Source: Janibacter endophyticus (lineage in GTDB: Bacteria; Actinomycetota; Actinomycetes; Actinomycetales; Dermatophilaceae). Taken from it: a DNA stretch of 64,000 nucleotides. Shown piece after piece: positions 41,650 to 50,181 of this stretch; position 1 is the first letter of the stretch, and each line of letters begins with the position of its first letter. A program made the position numbers and the translations under genes. The stretch spans positions 496,001-560,000 of the forward strand of contig NZ_JAFEJG010000004.1 of assembly GCF_016888335.1 (NCBI RefSeq), read 5' to 3'. The notes under the pieces are model-generated. The model was not told where the DNA came from and made no database searches. It saw nothing but the letters and a program-made list of their open reading frames with translations.

Positions 41650-43240
41650 TCCCCCATCCTGACGCAGTCGGCAGCGCAGCGACAGCCTCGTCCGCCAGCT
41701 GTGCACCCGCACCCTCGTAGACCTGGAGGACGACGTCCGCGCCCGCCTCGGTGAGCTGGTCGACGTGGTCGGGGTAGCGGGCCATCGCAGCCACCGTGCC
41801 CTCGAATCCGGTGTGGCGCAGCAGGTTGAGCACGTCCAGCGACGTCTCGTGCGACGGCAGTGCCACGACGACAAGCTCGATCTGCGAGCCGGCCGCGACC
41901 GACTCCCACAGGCGCACGTCGCTCGCGTCGGTCTCCATGACGCGCCACCCCTTCGTCTCGAGGCGGGAGATCCGCTCCTTGTCCTGCTCCAGACCCAGCA
42001 CGCTCACCCCGTGCTCCTTCACGAGCTGGCGGGCCGCGCTCTTGCCGACCCGGCCCATCCCGAGCACGAGCGCCCGCGCATCCCCGAAGTCCACCGGGCG
42101 ACAGTCGTCGTGCAGCCGCTCCGGCGGCGCGTCGGGCGGCAGGATCCGCGCGTAGGTGTCGGCGAGCCGCTCCGACCGGTTCGCCGCCGCCGAGAGCACG
42201 AAGCTCAGCGCCACCGCGAGTGCCCCGATCGTCAGCCAGTCCTCCGAGACCCACTGCACGCTCACCGCGACGGCCAGCACGATGAGCCCAAACTCGGAGA
42301 AGTTCGCCAGCGCCAGACCCGCCCGGCTCGTCGTGTGCCGACTGATCCGCGAGATCCTCAGCAGCAGGGAGTACCCCAGCCCCTGGAGCGGCACGAGCAC
42401 AAGCAGGCACACCGCGACGAGCACGTGCTCGAGCTGCGGCACCCCGGTCATCCCGATGTTGATGAAGAAGGCGACGAGCAGCAGGTTCTTCACCGACGAC
42501 AGGTGCCGGGTCAGCTCGGTGGCCGCCGGGTGCCCCGCGAGCAGCAGCCCCATGACCAACGCGCCGAGGTCACCCTTGAGCCCGACCGCGTCGAAGAACG
42601 CGTACCCCGGCACGAAGGCCGCGACCACCCCGAAGAGCACCTGCATCTCTCCGTGCCCGATCGAGGACCACATGCGCCGTAGCAGGCGAGAGATCGGCCA
42701 GACGAGCACCAGCGCCGGCACCCACGGCGAGGGCAGGTCCTCGCTGGAGGCGACGATGAAGGCCACCGCCGCGATGTCCTGCAGCACGAGGACACCGATC
42801 GCGATCCGCCCGTAGAACGCCTGCGACTCACCCCGGTCCTCGAGGACCTTCACGACGAGGACTGTGCTCGAGTACGAGAAGGCGAAGCCGATGATGAGCA
42901 GCGCCGGCCACGGCAGCCCGTCGAGGAAGGGCAGCCCGAGGAGCATGAAGAGCTTGAGCAGCCCCGCCCCGACGACCGTGTAGATGAGCATGTGCGCCGT
43001 CGCGGTGAACCACACCTCGCGCCGCAGCAGCACCCGCACGTCGAGCTTGAGCCCGATCTTGAAGAGCAGCAGGGTCACGCCCAGGTTGGCCGCCGTGTCG
43101 AGCCCCGGCAGCTCCGGCGCGTCCATCCCGGCGAGCACGAACCCCGCCGCGAGGAAGCCCACCAGCGGCGGCAGCCGCAACGCCATCGCGACCAACGCGC
43201 ACGCGAAGGTCACGAGCAGGTAGGTGCTGGCGATCTCCAT
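41624..43240 (-). CDS. CPA2-type cation/proton antiporter with TrkA-N domain
   Basis: 538 residues. About 12 membrane helices (1-390) carry the Na+/H+ exchanger features GFAFSYSSTVLVVKVLED and LKGDLGALVMGLLLAG. The C-terminal TrkA-N (RCK) domain begins with the nucleotide-binding motif LVLGMGRVGKSAA and continues to about 520. It resembles KefB/KefC and YbaL proteins: potassium or sodium efflux gated by NAD(H) or glutathione-like ligands. The ATG at 43240 is chosen because the first helix starts at residue 5; the frame upstream is low complexity. Confidence 0.9.
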   Translation of the reverse strand: MEIASTYLLVTFACALVAMALRLPPLVGFLAAGFVLAGMDAPELPGLDTAANLGVTLLLFKIGLKLDVRVLLRREVWFTATAHMLIYTVVGAGLLKLFMLLGLPFLDGLPWPALLIIGFAFSYSSTVLVVKVLEDRGESQAFYGRIAIGVLVLQDIAAVAFIVASSEDLPSPWVPALVLVWPISRLLRRMWSSIGHGEMQVLFGVVAAFVPGYAFFDAVGLKGDLGALVMGLLLAGHPAATELTRHLSSVKNLLLVAFFINIGMTGVPQLEHVLVAVCLLVLVPLQGLGYSLLLRISRISRHTTSRAGLALANFSEFGLIVLAVAVSVQWVSEDWLTIGALAVALSFVLSAAANRSERLADTYARILPPDAPPERLHDDCRPVDFGDARALVLGMGRVGKSAARQLVKEHGVSVLGLEQDKERISRLETKGWRVMETDASDVRLWESVAAGSQIELVVVALPSHETSLDVLNLLRHTGFEGTVAAMARYPDHVDQLTEAGADVVLQVYEGAGAQLADEAVAALPTASGWGNADDLFTR

Positions 43241-43275
43241 GGCGAGGACATTCTGTCGCACGACGAAGGGGTGCC

Positions 43276-43345
43276 CATCGAGGCTCGCTGGCGCTCGCAC
43301 CTTCGGTCTCGAGGCTCGTCGCTGCGCTCCTCGCGCCTCGACCAG
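43276..43345. repeat. Interspersed repeat, second family (copies 2 and partial)
   Basis: The full copy at 43309-43340 shares 24 nt with 41138-41161. A partial copy (ATCGAGGCTCGCTGGCGCTCGC) lies just before it at 43278-43299. A diverged relative (TTTCGAGGCTCCTCGCAG) is at about 44307-44324. The repeats flank the antiporter and the toxin-antitoxin pair. Confidence 0.65.
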
Positions 43346-43375
43346 CATGATCAGCAAGGCCGATAGCCTGAACGC

Positions 43376-43786
43376 ATGAGCGATCTCGCGGGCGTCGTCG
43401 AGCGGCTCCGCGCCGACGAGGCGGACGGGTCGCTGGCCGGTCTGTGCGTGCGCCTGGGTGTGGACCTGCTCGTGCTCTTCGGCAGTGCGGTCGACGACCC
43501 GTCGGCCGCTGGGGACATCGACCTCGCCTACGGCCGTCTTCGTGGCGGCCCGAACGCCTCGCACCTCGACGTCGTCAACGCACTCGCAGAGAGGTACGGC
43601 GACCACGTCGACGTCATGTCGCTCGACGACGCTGGCTCTGTCGCCCGTTACGAGGCGCTCCACGGCGTCGACGTGCTCGTCGAGCTCACGCCTGGTCGCT
43701 ACGCCAACGCCCAGATGGCGGCCTTCGGCGAGTACTGCGACACCCAGCGCTTCCGCGACCGCGCGCTCGAGGTGCTCACCCGATGA
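43376..43786 (+). CDS. mntA: MNT-domain minimal nucleotidyltransferase (MntA-like antitoxin)
   Basis: 136 residues. The nucleotidyltransferase motif GS-x10-DxD is present as LFGSAVDDPSAAGDIDLAYG. In HEPN/MNT pairs the MNT protein adds AMP to the HEPN toxin to neutralise it. The ATG at 43376 and the ATGA overlap with the next gene fit the usual antitoxin-toxin order in some of these loci. It carries no ribosome-binding site stronger than AGCCTGAA. Probably autoregulated, but no operator was found. Confidence 0.88.
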   Translation: MSDLAGVVERLRADEADGSLAGLCVRLGVDLLVLFGSAVDDPSAAGDIDLAYGRLRGGPNASHLDVVNALAERYGDHVDVMSLDDAGSVARYEALHGVDVLVELTPGRYANAQMAAFGEYCDTQRFRDRALEVLTR

Positions 43787-44220
43787 GCCCGCGCGACTTC
43801 TCCGGGGAGGTGCTCCAGGTCAGACTCGGCCTCATGCGTGACCTGCTCGACGACCTCGACGCCGTCGGTGAGGTCACGGTGGCCAGCCTCGAGCAAGACC
43901 GGCTGACCCGCCGCGCGATCGAGCGCATCCTCACCCAGCTCGTCGACCTCGCGGCCGACATCAACACCCACGCCGCCACGAGTCTCGGGGGACTGAGACC
44001 GACCGAGTACCGGCAGAGCTTCGACGCTGCGGTCACCGCGGGACTCATCGAGCAGGACCTGGCGGACGCGCTCAAGGACTCCGTCGGGATGCGCAACGTC
44101 CTCATCCACGAGTACGTCGCCACGGACCTTCGGCTCGTGACCACCGCCGTCCCCCTCGCCCGGCGCGACTACGCCGAGTACGTCCGGTCGGTGGCGAGCT
44201 GGCTCCAGGCCCGCGGCTGA
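43783..44220 (+). CDS. hepT: HEPN-domain toxin (HepT, DUF86)
   Basis: 145 residues, all helical. The RNase motif Rx4-6H followed by Tyr is seen in MRNVLIHEYV. ILTQLVDLAADINTHA is the conserved HepT helix. HepT cleaves or trims tRNA and is inactivated by adenylylation of the Tyr in this motif by MntA. The start overlaps the mntA stop (ATGA). A hairpin-forming region follows about 115 bp downstream. Confidence 0.88.
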   Translation: MSPRDFSGEVLQVRLGLMRDLLDDLDAVGEVTVASLEQDRLTRRAIERILTQLVDLAADINTHAATSLGGLRPTEYRQSFDAAVTAGLIEQDLADALKDSVGMRNVLIHEYVATDLRLVTTAVPLARRDYAEYVRSVASWLQARG

Positions 44221-44335
44221 CCCCTTCGCCAGTCGTTAGTCGTCACCCCGACCACGGCGAAGGGGGTAAGCCGCCGGTTGTCCCGGCAGCTCACCCCCTT
44301 CGTGGTTTCGAGGCTCCTCGCAGAGCTCGTCGCAC

Positions 44336-44357
44336 CTCGACCAACGTGCTGGTCGAG
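44336..44357. terminator. Hairpin at the end of the 44.4-kb hypothetical gene
   Basis: An 8-bp perfect stem, CTCGACCA/TGGTCGAG with a 6-nt loop, starts 2 bp from the stop of the minus-strand gene ending at 44360. It can end that transcript and the plus-strand hepT one. Confidence 0.5.
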
Positions 44358-44359
44358 AC

Positions 44360-44734
44360 CTACACCGAGTCGGTGAGGACGACCGAGGTCGCCCACCGCT
44401 CGTAGTGGTCGAGCACGTCGTGGCAGACCTGGTCGACGTCGTGGTCGAGCAGGCTGTAGCGGCCGCCCGTGGGCAGGGCGACCTCGACGGCGTGCGTAAC
44501 GTCGTCACCCTCGATCATCCGGGTGCCGAAGCTCGGCGCGGGCATGCTGCGCACCTGCACCGGGTAGCGGAAGTCGCTCAGCTCTCCCGGCACGACAAGG
44601 GTCGCGGTGCGACCAATGCGGCCCACCCCTTCGCCCTCCTCGATCGGGTCCGCCGAGGTGACGTAGAAGAGCAGCCTGACGAAGGTCGACAGGCCGACGA
44701 GGAAGGGCGCGCCCGGGGTGTCCTGGAGCAGCAC
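44360..44734 (-). CDS. Hypothetical protein, 124 residues
   Basis: No family recognised. The protein has a hydrophobic N-terminal third (FLVGLSTFVRLLFYVTSA), then a soluble part with PVQVRSMPAPSFGTRMIEGDD and a Tyr/Asp-rich end (HDVDQVCHDVLDHYERW). The GTG start at 44734 lies inside a CACGAGCC palindrome, so the true start may differ or the 5' end may have been altered by that repeat. It is divergent from the NRPS gene. Confidence 0.5.
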   Translation of the reverse strand: MLLQDTPGAPFLVGLSTFVRLLFYVTSADPIEEGEGVGRIGRTATLVVPGELSDFRYPVQVRSMPAPSFGTRMIEGDDVTHAVEVALPTGGRYSLLDHDVDQVCHDVLDHYERWATSVVLTDSV

Positions 44735-44796
44735 GAGCCAAGGCTCGTGCGGGCCTCACCCGGGTTTGTCCCTCGCACGAGCCTTGGCTCGTGCGA
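44731..44796. repeat. Pair of CACGAGCC/GGCTCGTG palindromes before the NRPS gene
   Basis: GCACGAGCC-AA-GGCTCGTGC at 44731-44750 and TCGCACGAGCC-TT-GGCTCGTGCGA at 44773-44796 are perfect palindromes, separated by 22 bp. They occupy the divergent spacer between the hypothetical gene and the NRPS gene. Confidence 0.85.
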
Positions 44797-44862
44797 AAAG
44801 AGGAGGGGGAGGGCGGCGGGGCGGCACGGGTTGTTCACCTTGGCCCAGCACAATCCAATCCC

Positions 44863-47800
44863 GTGACCACTGGCCTGCTCCCGGAGCTCACCCTCGGGGG
44901 TGAGGCGCCGCCCCCGCGGAGCCTCGTCGAGATCTTCCGGGCCACGGTCGCCGCGCACCCCGAGGCGACCGCGGTCGACAGCTCGGTCGAGACGATGACC
45001 TACGCCGAGCTGCTCGAGGCGGCCGAGGCGCTCGCCGGACAGCTCGCCGACCTCGGCATCGGCCCGGGTGACAAGGTCGGCGTCCGGATCAGCTCGGGCA
45101 CCCTCGACCTCTACGTCGCGATCCTCGGCACCCTCGTCGCCGGCGCCGCCTACGTCCCCGTCGACGCCGACGACCCCGAGGAGCGGGCCCGCGTCGTCTT
45201 CGGCGAGGCCGCCGTCGCTGCCGCGATCACCGGCGAGCTCGACATCACCCGCTTCGAGGACGTCGAGGTCAGCGGCCGTGCGGGGGAGGACCCCGACCCC
45301 GCCGACGACGCGTGGGTGATCTTCACGTCCGGCTCCACCGGCACACCGAAGGGAGTTGCCGTCACCCATCGCAGCGCGGCCGCCTTCGTCGACGCAGAGT
45401 CGCGGATCTTCCTGCAGGACAAGCCGATCGGCCCGCGCGACCGGGTCATGGCCGGGCTGTCGGTGGCCTTCGACGCGAGCTGCGAGGAGATCTGGCTCGC
45501 CCTCGCCCACGGCGCCTGCCTCGTGCCTGCACCGCGCAGCCTCGTGCGCTCCGGCGTCGACGTCGGCCCGTGGCTCACCGCCAACCAGGTGAGCATCGTC
45601 TCGACCGTCCCCACCCTCGTCGCGCTCTGGCCGCCGGCCGCGCTCGAGCGGGTGCGCCTGCTCATCCTCGGCGGCGAGGCGTTCCCGCCCGAGCTCGTCA
45701 CCCGGCTCCAGGCCCCCGGCCGCGAGGTGTGGAACACCTACGGCCCCACGGAGGCCACCGTCGTCGCGTGCGCCGCGATGGTCACCGGCGAGCTGCCCGT
45801 GCGGATCGGCCTGCCGCTCACCGGCTGGGACCTGGCCGTCGTCGACGGCGAAGGGCGACCGGTCGCCGTCGAGGAGTCCGGCGAGCTGATCATCGGCGGG
45901 GTCGGCCTGGCCCGCTACCTCGACCCGGCCAAGGACGCCGAGAAGTACGCGCCCATGCCCAGCCTCGGGTGGGAGCGCGCCTACCGGTCCGGCGACATCG
46001 TCGTCAACGACCCCGAGGGGCTGCTCTTCGGCGGGCGCGCCGACGACCAGGTGAAGATCGGCGGCCGCCGCATCGAGCTCGGCGAGCTCGACGACCAGCT
46101 CCTCCGGCTGCCCGGCGTCGTCGGTGCCGCGGCCGCCGTCCGGGCCACCGCCGCAGGCAACACGCTCCTCGTGGGCTACCTCACCGTCGACGACACCTAC
46201 GACCACGCCGTCGCCCGGCCGCTGCTCGAGGAGCGCCTGCCCGCCGCCCTCGTCCCGCGACTCGCGGTCGTCGACACCCTCCCCACGAAGACCTCCGGCA
46301 AGGTCGACCGCGACGCCCTGCCCTGGCCGCTGCCCCGCACGACCGCCACCGGGGCGCAGACCTTCCACGGCACCCAGGCCTGGCTCGCCGGCATCTGGCG
46401 CGACGTCCTCGCCGCCGAGCCGACCTCGCCGCGCGACGACTTCTTCGACTTCGGCGGCGGCTCGCTCACCGCGGCCCAGGTCGTCAGCCGGCTGCGCGAG
46501 CGCCACCCCGAGGTCGTCGTCGGTGACCTCTACGCCCACCCCGGCCTCGGCGACCTCGCGAGCGTCCTCGACGAGATGGGCTCCGGCCCGGTCCAGAGCG
46601 ACCGCGAGGTCCGACCCATCCCGACGAAGACCCAGCGTGGGCAGCTCGCCGCGGCGATCCCCCTTCGCGCCCTCGGGTCGCTGCGCTGGCTGGCCTGGAT
46701 CATGCTCGGCTCCACCCTCGTCGCCGCCGCGGTCTCCTCCCTCGGCTGGCTGCCGAGCTACCCGTGGTGGGTCCTGCTCGTCACCACCATCGTCGGCATC
46801 GCCCCGCCCGGCCGGATGCTGCTCGCCGTCGGCCTGATCCGGTTCGTCATGCGCGGCATCCACCCCGGCAGCTACCCCCGCGGCGGCAAGGTCCACCTCC
46901 GGCTGTGGCTTGCCGGCCGGGTCCAGGACGAGCTCGCCGCGTCGTCGCTGGCCGGGGCGCCCTTCTTCCGGTGGTACGCGCAGGGACTGGGGGCCGAGAT
47001 CGCGAAGGGGGTGGACCTGCACAGCCTCCCGCCGGTCACCGGCCTCCTCCGGGTCGGTGCGGGGGCGGCGATCGAGCCCGAGGTCGACCTGTCGGGCCAC
47101 TGGATCGACGGCGACCGGGTGCACATCGGCGAGGTCCGGGTCCGCGCGCGGGCTCGCGTCGGCACCCGCAGCATGCTCGGACCCGGCGCCGACGTCGGCA
47201 AGGACGCGCAGGTCGCCCCCGGCTCCTACGTCGCCACCCGGGTGCCCGACGGCGAGGCATGGTCCGGCGCCCCCGCCCGCCGCACCGGCAAGGCCCGCGG
47301 CGCCTGGTCGGCGGAGGACCCGCCCCGCGCGCCCGGCTACCTCGTCGGCTACGGACTCGCCTCGGCCGTGCTCGCCTCGCTGCCCGGCGTCGCCGGTCTC
47401 GCCGGGGGAGCGGTCCTCCTCGCCGCCGGCCGCGACGCCATCTCGCTCGGCGACCTCGCGCTGCGCGTCCTGCCGTGGCTGGCCGTCGCGGCGCTCGTCG
47501 GCTACGCCACCCTCGCCCTGCTCGTCCTCGCGATCGTCCGGGCCTGCGCGCTCGTCATCGCCCCGGGCCACTACCCCGTGCGCTCCCTGCGCGGCATGGC
47601 GATCTGGACGACCGCGCGCGTCATGGACGAGGCCCGCACCTGGCTCTTCCCCATGTACTCCGGCGCGATCACGACGCTCTGGCTGCGGCTGCTCGGCGCC
47701 CGGATCGGCACCGGGGTCGAGGCCTCGACCGTGCTCATGATCCCGAGCCTCACGACGGTCAACGACCACGCCTTCCTCGCCGACGACACCCTCATCGGCG

Positions 47801-48726
47801 GCTACGAGCTCGACGGCGGCTGGATCCGCGTCGAGCGGGTCAAGATCGGCAAGCGCGCCTTCGTCGGCAACTCCGGCATGGCCGCCCCCGGCCGCCGCGT
47901 CCCCAAGGCCTCCCTCGTCGCCGTCCTCTCCGCCGCCCCGCGGCGCCAGGAGGTCTCGCGCGGGACCTCCTACATCGGCAGCCCGCCGTCGCCCCTTCGC
48001 CGGACCACGGACGAGGGCGACACCTCGCGCACCTACGACCCGCCGACCCGGCTCAAGGTGCTCCGCGGCGTCGTCGAGACCGCCCGCGTCCTCACGATGG
48101 TCTGCCAGGTCGCGCTCGTCGTCGGGGTGGCGCTCGCGCTGCTCGCCCTGCTCCAGGTCCACTGGCTGCTCGCGCTCGTCCTCGCCGGGCCCGTCCTGCT
48201 CGCCGCCGGCGTCGTCGCGGCGACAACCGCCGTGCTCACCAAGTGGCTCCTCGTCGGGCGGCACCGCGCCGGCGAGCACCCGCTGTGGAGCTCCTTCGTG
48301 TGGCGCAACGAGCTCGCCGACACCTTCCTCGAGATGCTCGCCGCGTCCTGGTTCGTGCCGTCGGCCCTCGGCACCCCCGTGCTCACCGTGTGGCTGCGCG
48401 CTCTCGGCGCCCGGATCGGCCGGGGCGTGTGGTGCGAGTCGTACTGGCTGCCCGAGCCCGACCTCGTCGAGCTGCAGGACGGTGCGACGATCAACCCCGG
48501 CTGCGTCGTCCAGACCCACCTCTTCCACGACCGCGTCCTGTCGATGGGCTCCGTCGTCGTCCGCGAAGGGGGCACCCTCGGACCGAACTCGGTGATCCTC
48601 CCGGCGGCTACCATCGGCCGGCACGCGACCACCGGCCCGGTCTCCCTCGTCATGCGTGGCGAAGGGGTACCCAGTCGGACCCGGTGGATCGGCAACCCCA
48701 TCGGTCCCTGGGAGGACGAGCAGTGA
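44863..48726 (+). CDS. Pls/PosA-family nonribosomal peptide synthetase
   Basis: 1287 residues. An adenylation domain (about 20-490) has FTSGSTGTPKGVA, NTYGPTEATV, YRSGDIV and KTSGKVDRDAL. The specificity region FDASCEEIW has Asp235-like and Glu239-like positions, which would suit a diamino or basic substrate (inference). A carrier-protein domain (about 515-585) has the phosphopantetheine Ser in DFGGGSL. Six membrane helices then separate tandem C-terminal domains with left-handed-helix-like repeats (ARIGTGVEAS, ARIGRGVWC). This is the layout of poly-epsilon-lysine synthetase Pls and PosA, which make amino-acid homopolymers or amides without a condensation domain. GTG start; the next gene overlaps by four bases. 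Confidence 0.85.
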   Translation: MTTGLLPELTLGGEAPPPRSLVEIFRATVAAHPEATAVDSSVETMTYAELLEAAEALAGQLADLGIGPGDKVGVRISSGTLDLYVAILGTLVAGAAYVPVDADDPEERARVVFGEAAVAAAITGELDITRFEDVEVSGRAGEDPDPADDAWVIFTSGSTGTPKGVAVTHRSAAAFVDAESRIFLQDKPIGPRDRVMAGLSVAFDASCEEIWLALAHGACLVPAPRSLVRSGVDVGPWLTANQVSIVSTVPTLVALWPPAALERVRLLILGGEAFPPELVTRLQAPGREVWNTYGPTEATVVACAAMVTGELPVRIGLPLTGWDLAVVDGEGRPVAVEESGELIIGGVGLARYLDPAKDAEKYAPMPSLGWERAYRSGDIVVNDPEGLLFGGRADDQVKIGGRRIELGELDDQLLRLPGVVGAAAAVRATAAGNTLLVGYLTVDDTYDHAVARPLLEERLPAALVPRLAVVDTLPTKTSGKVDRDALPWPLPRTTATGAQTFHGTQAWLAGIWRDVLAAEPTSPRDDFFDFGGGSLTAAQVVSRLRERHPEVVVGDLYAHPGLGDLASVLDEMGSGPVQSDREVRPIPTKTQRGQLAAAIPLRALGSLRWLAWIMLGSTLVAAAVSSLGWLPSYPWWVLLVTTIVGIAPPGRMLLAVGLIRFVMRGIHPGSYPRGGKVHLRLWLAGRVQDELAASSLAGAPFFRWYAQGLGAEIAKGVDLHSLPPVTGLLRVGAGAAIEPEVDLSGHWIDGDRVHIGEVRVRARARVGTRSMLGPGADVGKDAQVAPGSYVATRVPDGEAWSGAPARRTGKARGAWSAEDPPRAPGYLVGYGLASAVLASLPGVAGLAGGAVLLAAGRDAISLGDLALRVLPWLAVAALVGYATLALLVLAIVRACALVIAPGHYPVRSLRGMAIWTTARVMDEARTWLFPMYSGAITTLWLRLLGARIGTGVEASTVLMIPSLTTVNDHAFLADDTLIGGYELDGGWIRVERVKIGKRAFVGNSGMAAPGRRVPKASLVAVLSAAPRRQEVSRGTSYIGSPPSPLRRTTDEGDTSRTYDPPTRLKVLRGVVETARVLTMVCQVALVVGVALALLALLQVHWLLALVLAGPVLLAAGVVAATTAVLTKWLLVGRHRAGEHPLWSSFVWRNELADTFLEMLAASWFVPSALGTPVLTVWLRALGARIGRGVWCESYWLPEPDLVELQDGATINPGCVVQTHLFHDRVLSMGSVVVREGGTLGPNSVILPAATIGRHATTGPVSLVMRGEGVPSRTRWIGNPIGPWEDEQ

Positions 48727-50045
48727 TCGGTCGCACCACGAGCGGTGACGGGCACGACTACGTCCCGGGGCACGGCGACGAGAGCTTCGCCGTGCAGGCG
48801 TACGACCTCGAGCTGGTCTACACCCCCGACGGCAACCGGCTCGAAGGGGTCGCGACGCTCACCTGCGAGGCGCTCGAGGAGTCCACGACGCTGACCCTCG
48901 ACCTCGCCCACCTCTCCGTCGCGAAGGTGAGCGTCGACGCCAGGGCCGCGAGGTACAGCCACCGCCTCGGACGGCTCGAGGTCACCCTCCCCTCGCCCCT
49001 CGACGTCGGTGAGGTCTGCACCGTCCGGATCAAGTACGGCGGCAAGCCGAAGCCGCTGCGGATGCGTCACCACGGCGAGGCCGGGTGGGAGGAGCTCGAC
49101 AACGGGGTGCTCGTCGCCGCACAGCCGCACGGTGCGCCGACCTGGTACCCGTGCAACGACCGTCCCTCGGACAAGGCGACCTATCACGTCATCGTGTCGG
49201 TGCCGAACGACTACCTCGTCGCCTTCTCCGGCGAGGAGACGAGCCGCCGCCGCGGCGGCAGCGCGACGACCTGGGCCTTCGAGCAGCCGGTGCCGATCCC
49301 GCCCTACCTCGCGACCCTGCAGGTGGGGCCGTACACCGAGCGGGCGCAGGACGCGTCGGTGCCGATGCGGCTCGTGGCGCCCACCGACGCGTACGGCGAG
49401 GGCAGCGAGGCGGCCTTCGGGCCGCAGCCGGAGATGCTCGCCCTCTACGAGGAGAAGTTCGGGCCGTACCCCTTCGCCTCGTACACCGCGGTGATCACCG
49501 ACGACGACCTCGAGATCCCGCTCGAGTCGGCGGGGCTGTCCACCTTCGGGCGCAACTTCTGCTCCGGCGACTGGGAGCACCGGCGCCTCGTCGCGCACGA
49601 GCTCTCGCACCAGTGGTTCGGCAACGCGGTGACCTGCCGCGACTGGTCGGGGATCTGGCTGCACGAGGGCTTCGCCTGCTACGCCGAGTGGCTGTGGTCG
49701 GAGGAGATCGGGGAGCGGACCGCGGACGCGTGGGCGCGCCACCACCACAAGCGGCTGTCCGGGCTCGACCAGGACGACCTCGTGCTGTCGGACCCCGGTC
49801 CGGAGCTGATGTTCGACGACCGGGTCTACAAGCGGGGGGCATTGACGGTGCACGCGCTGCGGCTCACCGTCGGGGACGACACCTTCTTCGAGATCCTGCG
49901 GACCTGGGTCGCCGAGCACGCCGGCGGGACGGTCGACACCGAGATGTTCCTCGAGCACTGCGAGCGGGTCGCCGGGCAGGACGTCCGGCCGGTGCTCGGG
50001 CCGTGGCTCGACGAGCTGCCGCTCCCGGACCTTCCCGCCGCCTGA
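48723..50045 (+). CDS. M1-family zinc aminopeptidase
   Basis: 440 residues. The gluzincin motif HELSHQWFGN (about 293-302), and the second-helix Glu in LHEGFACYAEW, bind and use zinc. LESAGLSTFG stands where family members have GAMEN, so the exopeptidase motif is changed (G-A-M-E-N replaced). The N-terminal beta domain and a short C-terminal part are present; the full C-terminal ERAP-like domain is absent, which is normal for this short subgroup. GTG overlaps the NRPS stop (GTGA). It probably trims or releases the NRPS product, or protects the cell from it. Confidence 0.87.
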   Translation: MIGRTTSGDGHDYVPGHGDESFAVQAYDLELVYTPDGNRLEGVATLTCEALEESTTLTLDLAHLSVAKVSVDARAARYSHRLGRLEVTLPSPLDVGEVCTVRIKYGGKPKPLRMRHHGEAGWEELDNGVLVAAQPHGAPTWYPCNDRPSDKATYHVIVSVPNDYLVAFSGEETSRRRGGSATTWAFEQPVPIPPYLATLQVGPYTERAQDASVPMRLVAPTDAYGEGSEAAFGPQPEMLALYEEKFGPYPFASYTAVITDDDLEIPLESAGLSTFGRNFCSGDWEHRRLVAHELSHQWFGNAVTCRDWSGIWLHEGFACYAEWLWSEEIGERTADAWARHHHKRLSGLDQDDLVLSDPGPELMFDDRVYKRGALTVHALRLTVGDDTFFEILRTWVAEHAGGTVDTEMFLEHCERVAGQDVRPVLGPWLDELPLPDLPAA

Positions 50046-50181
50046 CCCATAGGGGGTTCGGGTGCGTCCTGCGGCGCGCCGGCTGCTGCGGGAGGGCAGG
50101 GAGCCTGCCGCGCAGACCCGTCCGGTCGACCCGCGGCGCCCTCGAGGAGCACCACGTGCCCGGCAACCGTAGCCTGGCCCC

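Noticed and set aside
44578-48624. 1348-codon open frame on the minus strand opposite the NRPS gene
   Set aside because: Composition is an Asp/Gly/Arg/Ala mirror of GTC/GAC codons; no domain, while the plus strand encodes a clear NRPS. High-GC antisense shadow.
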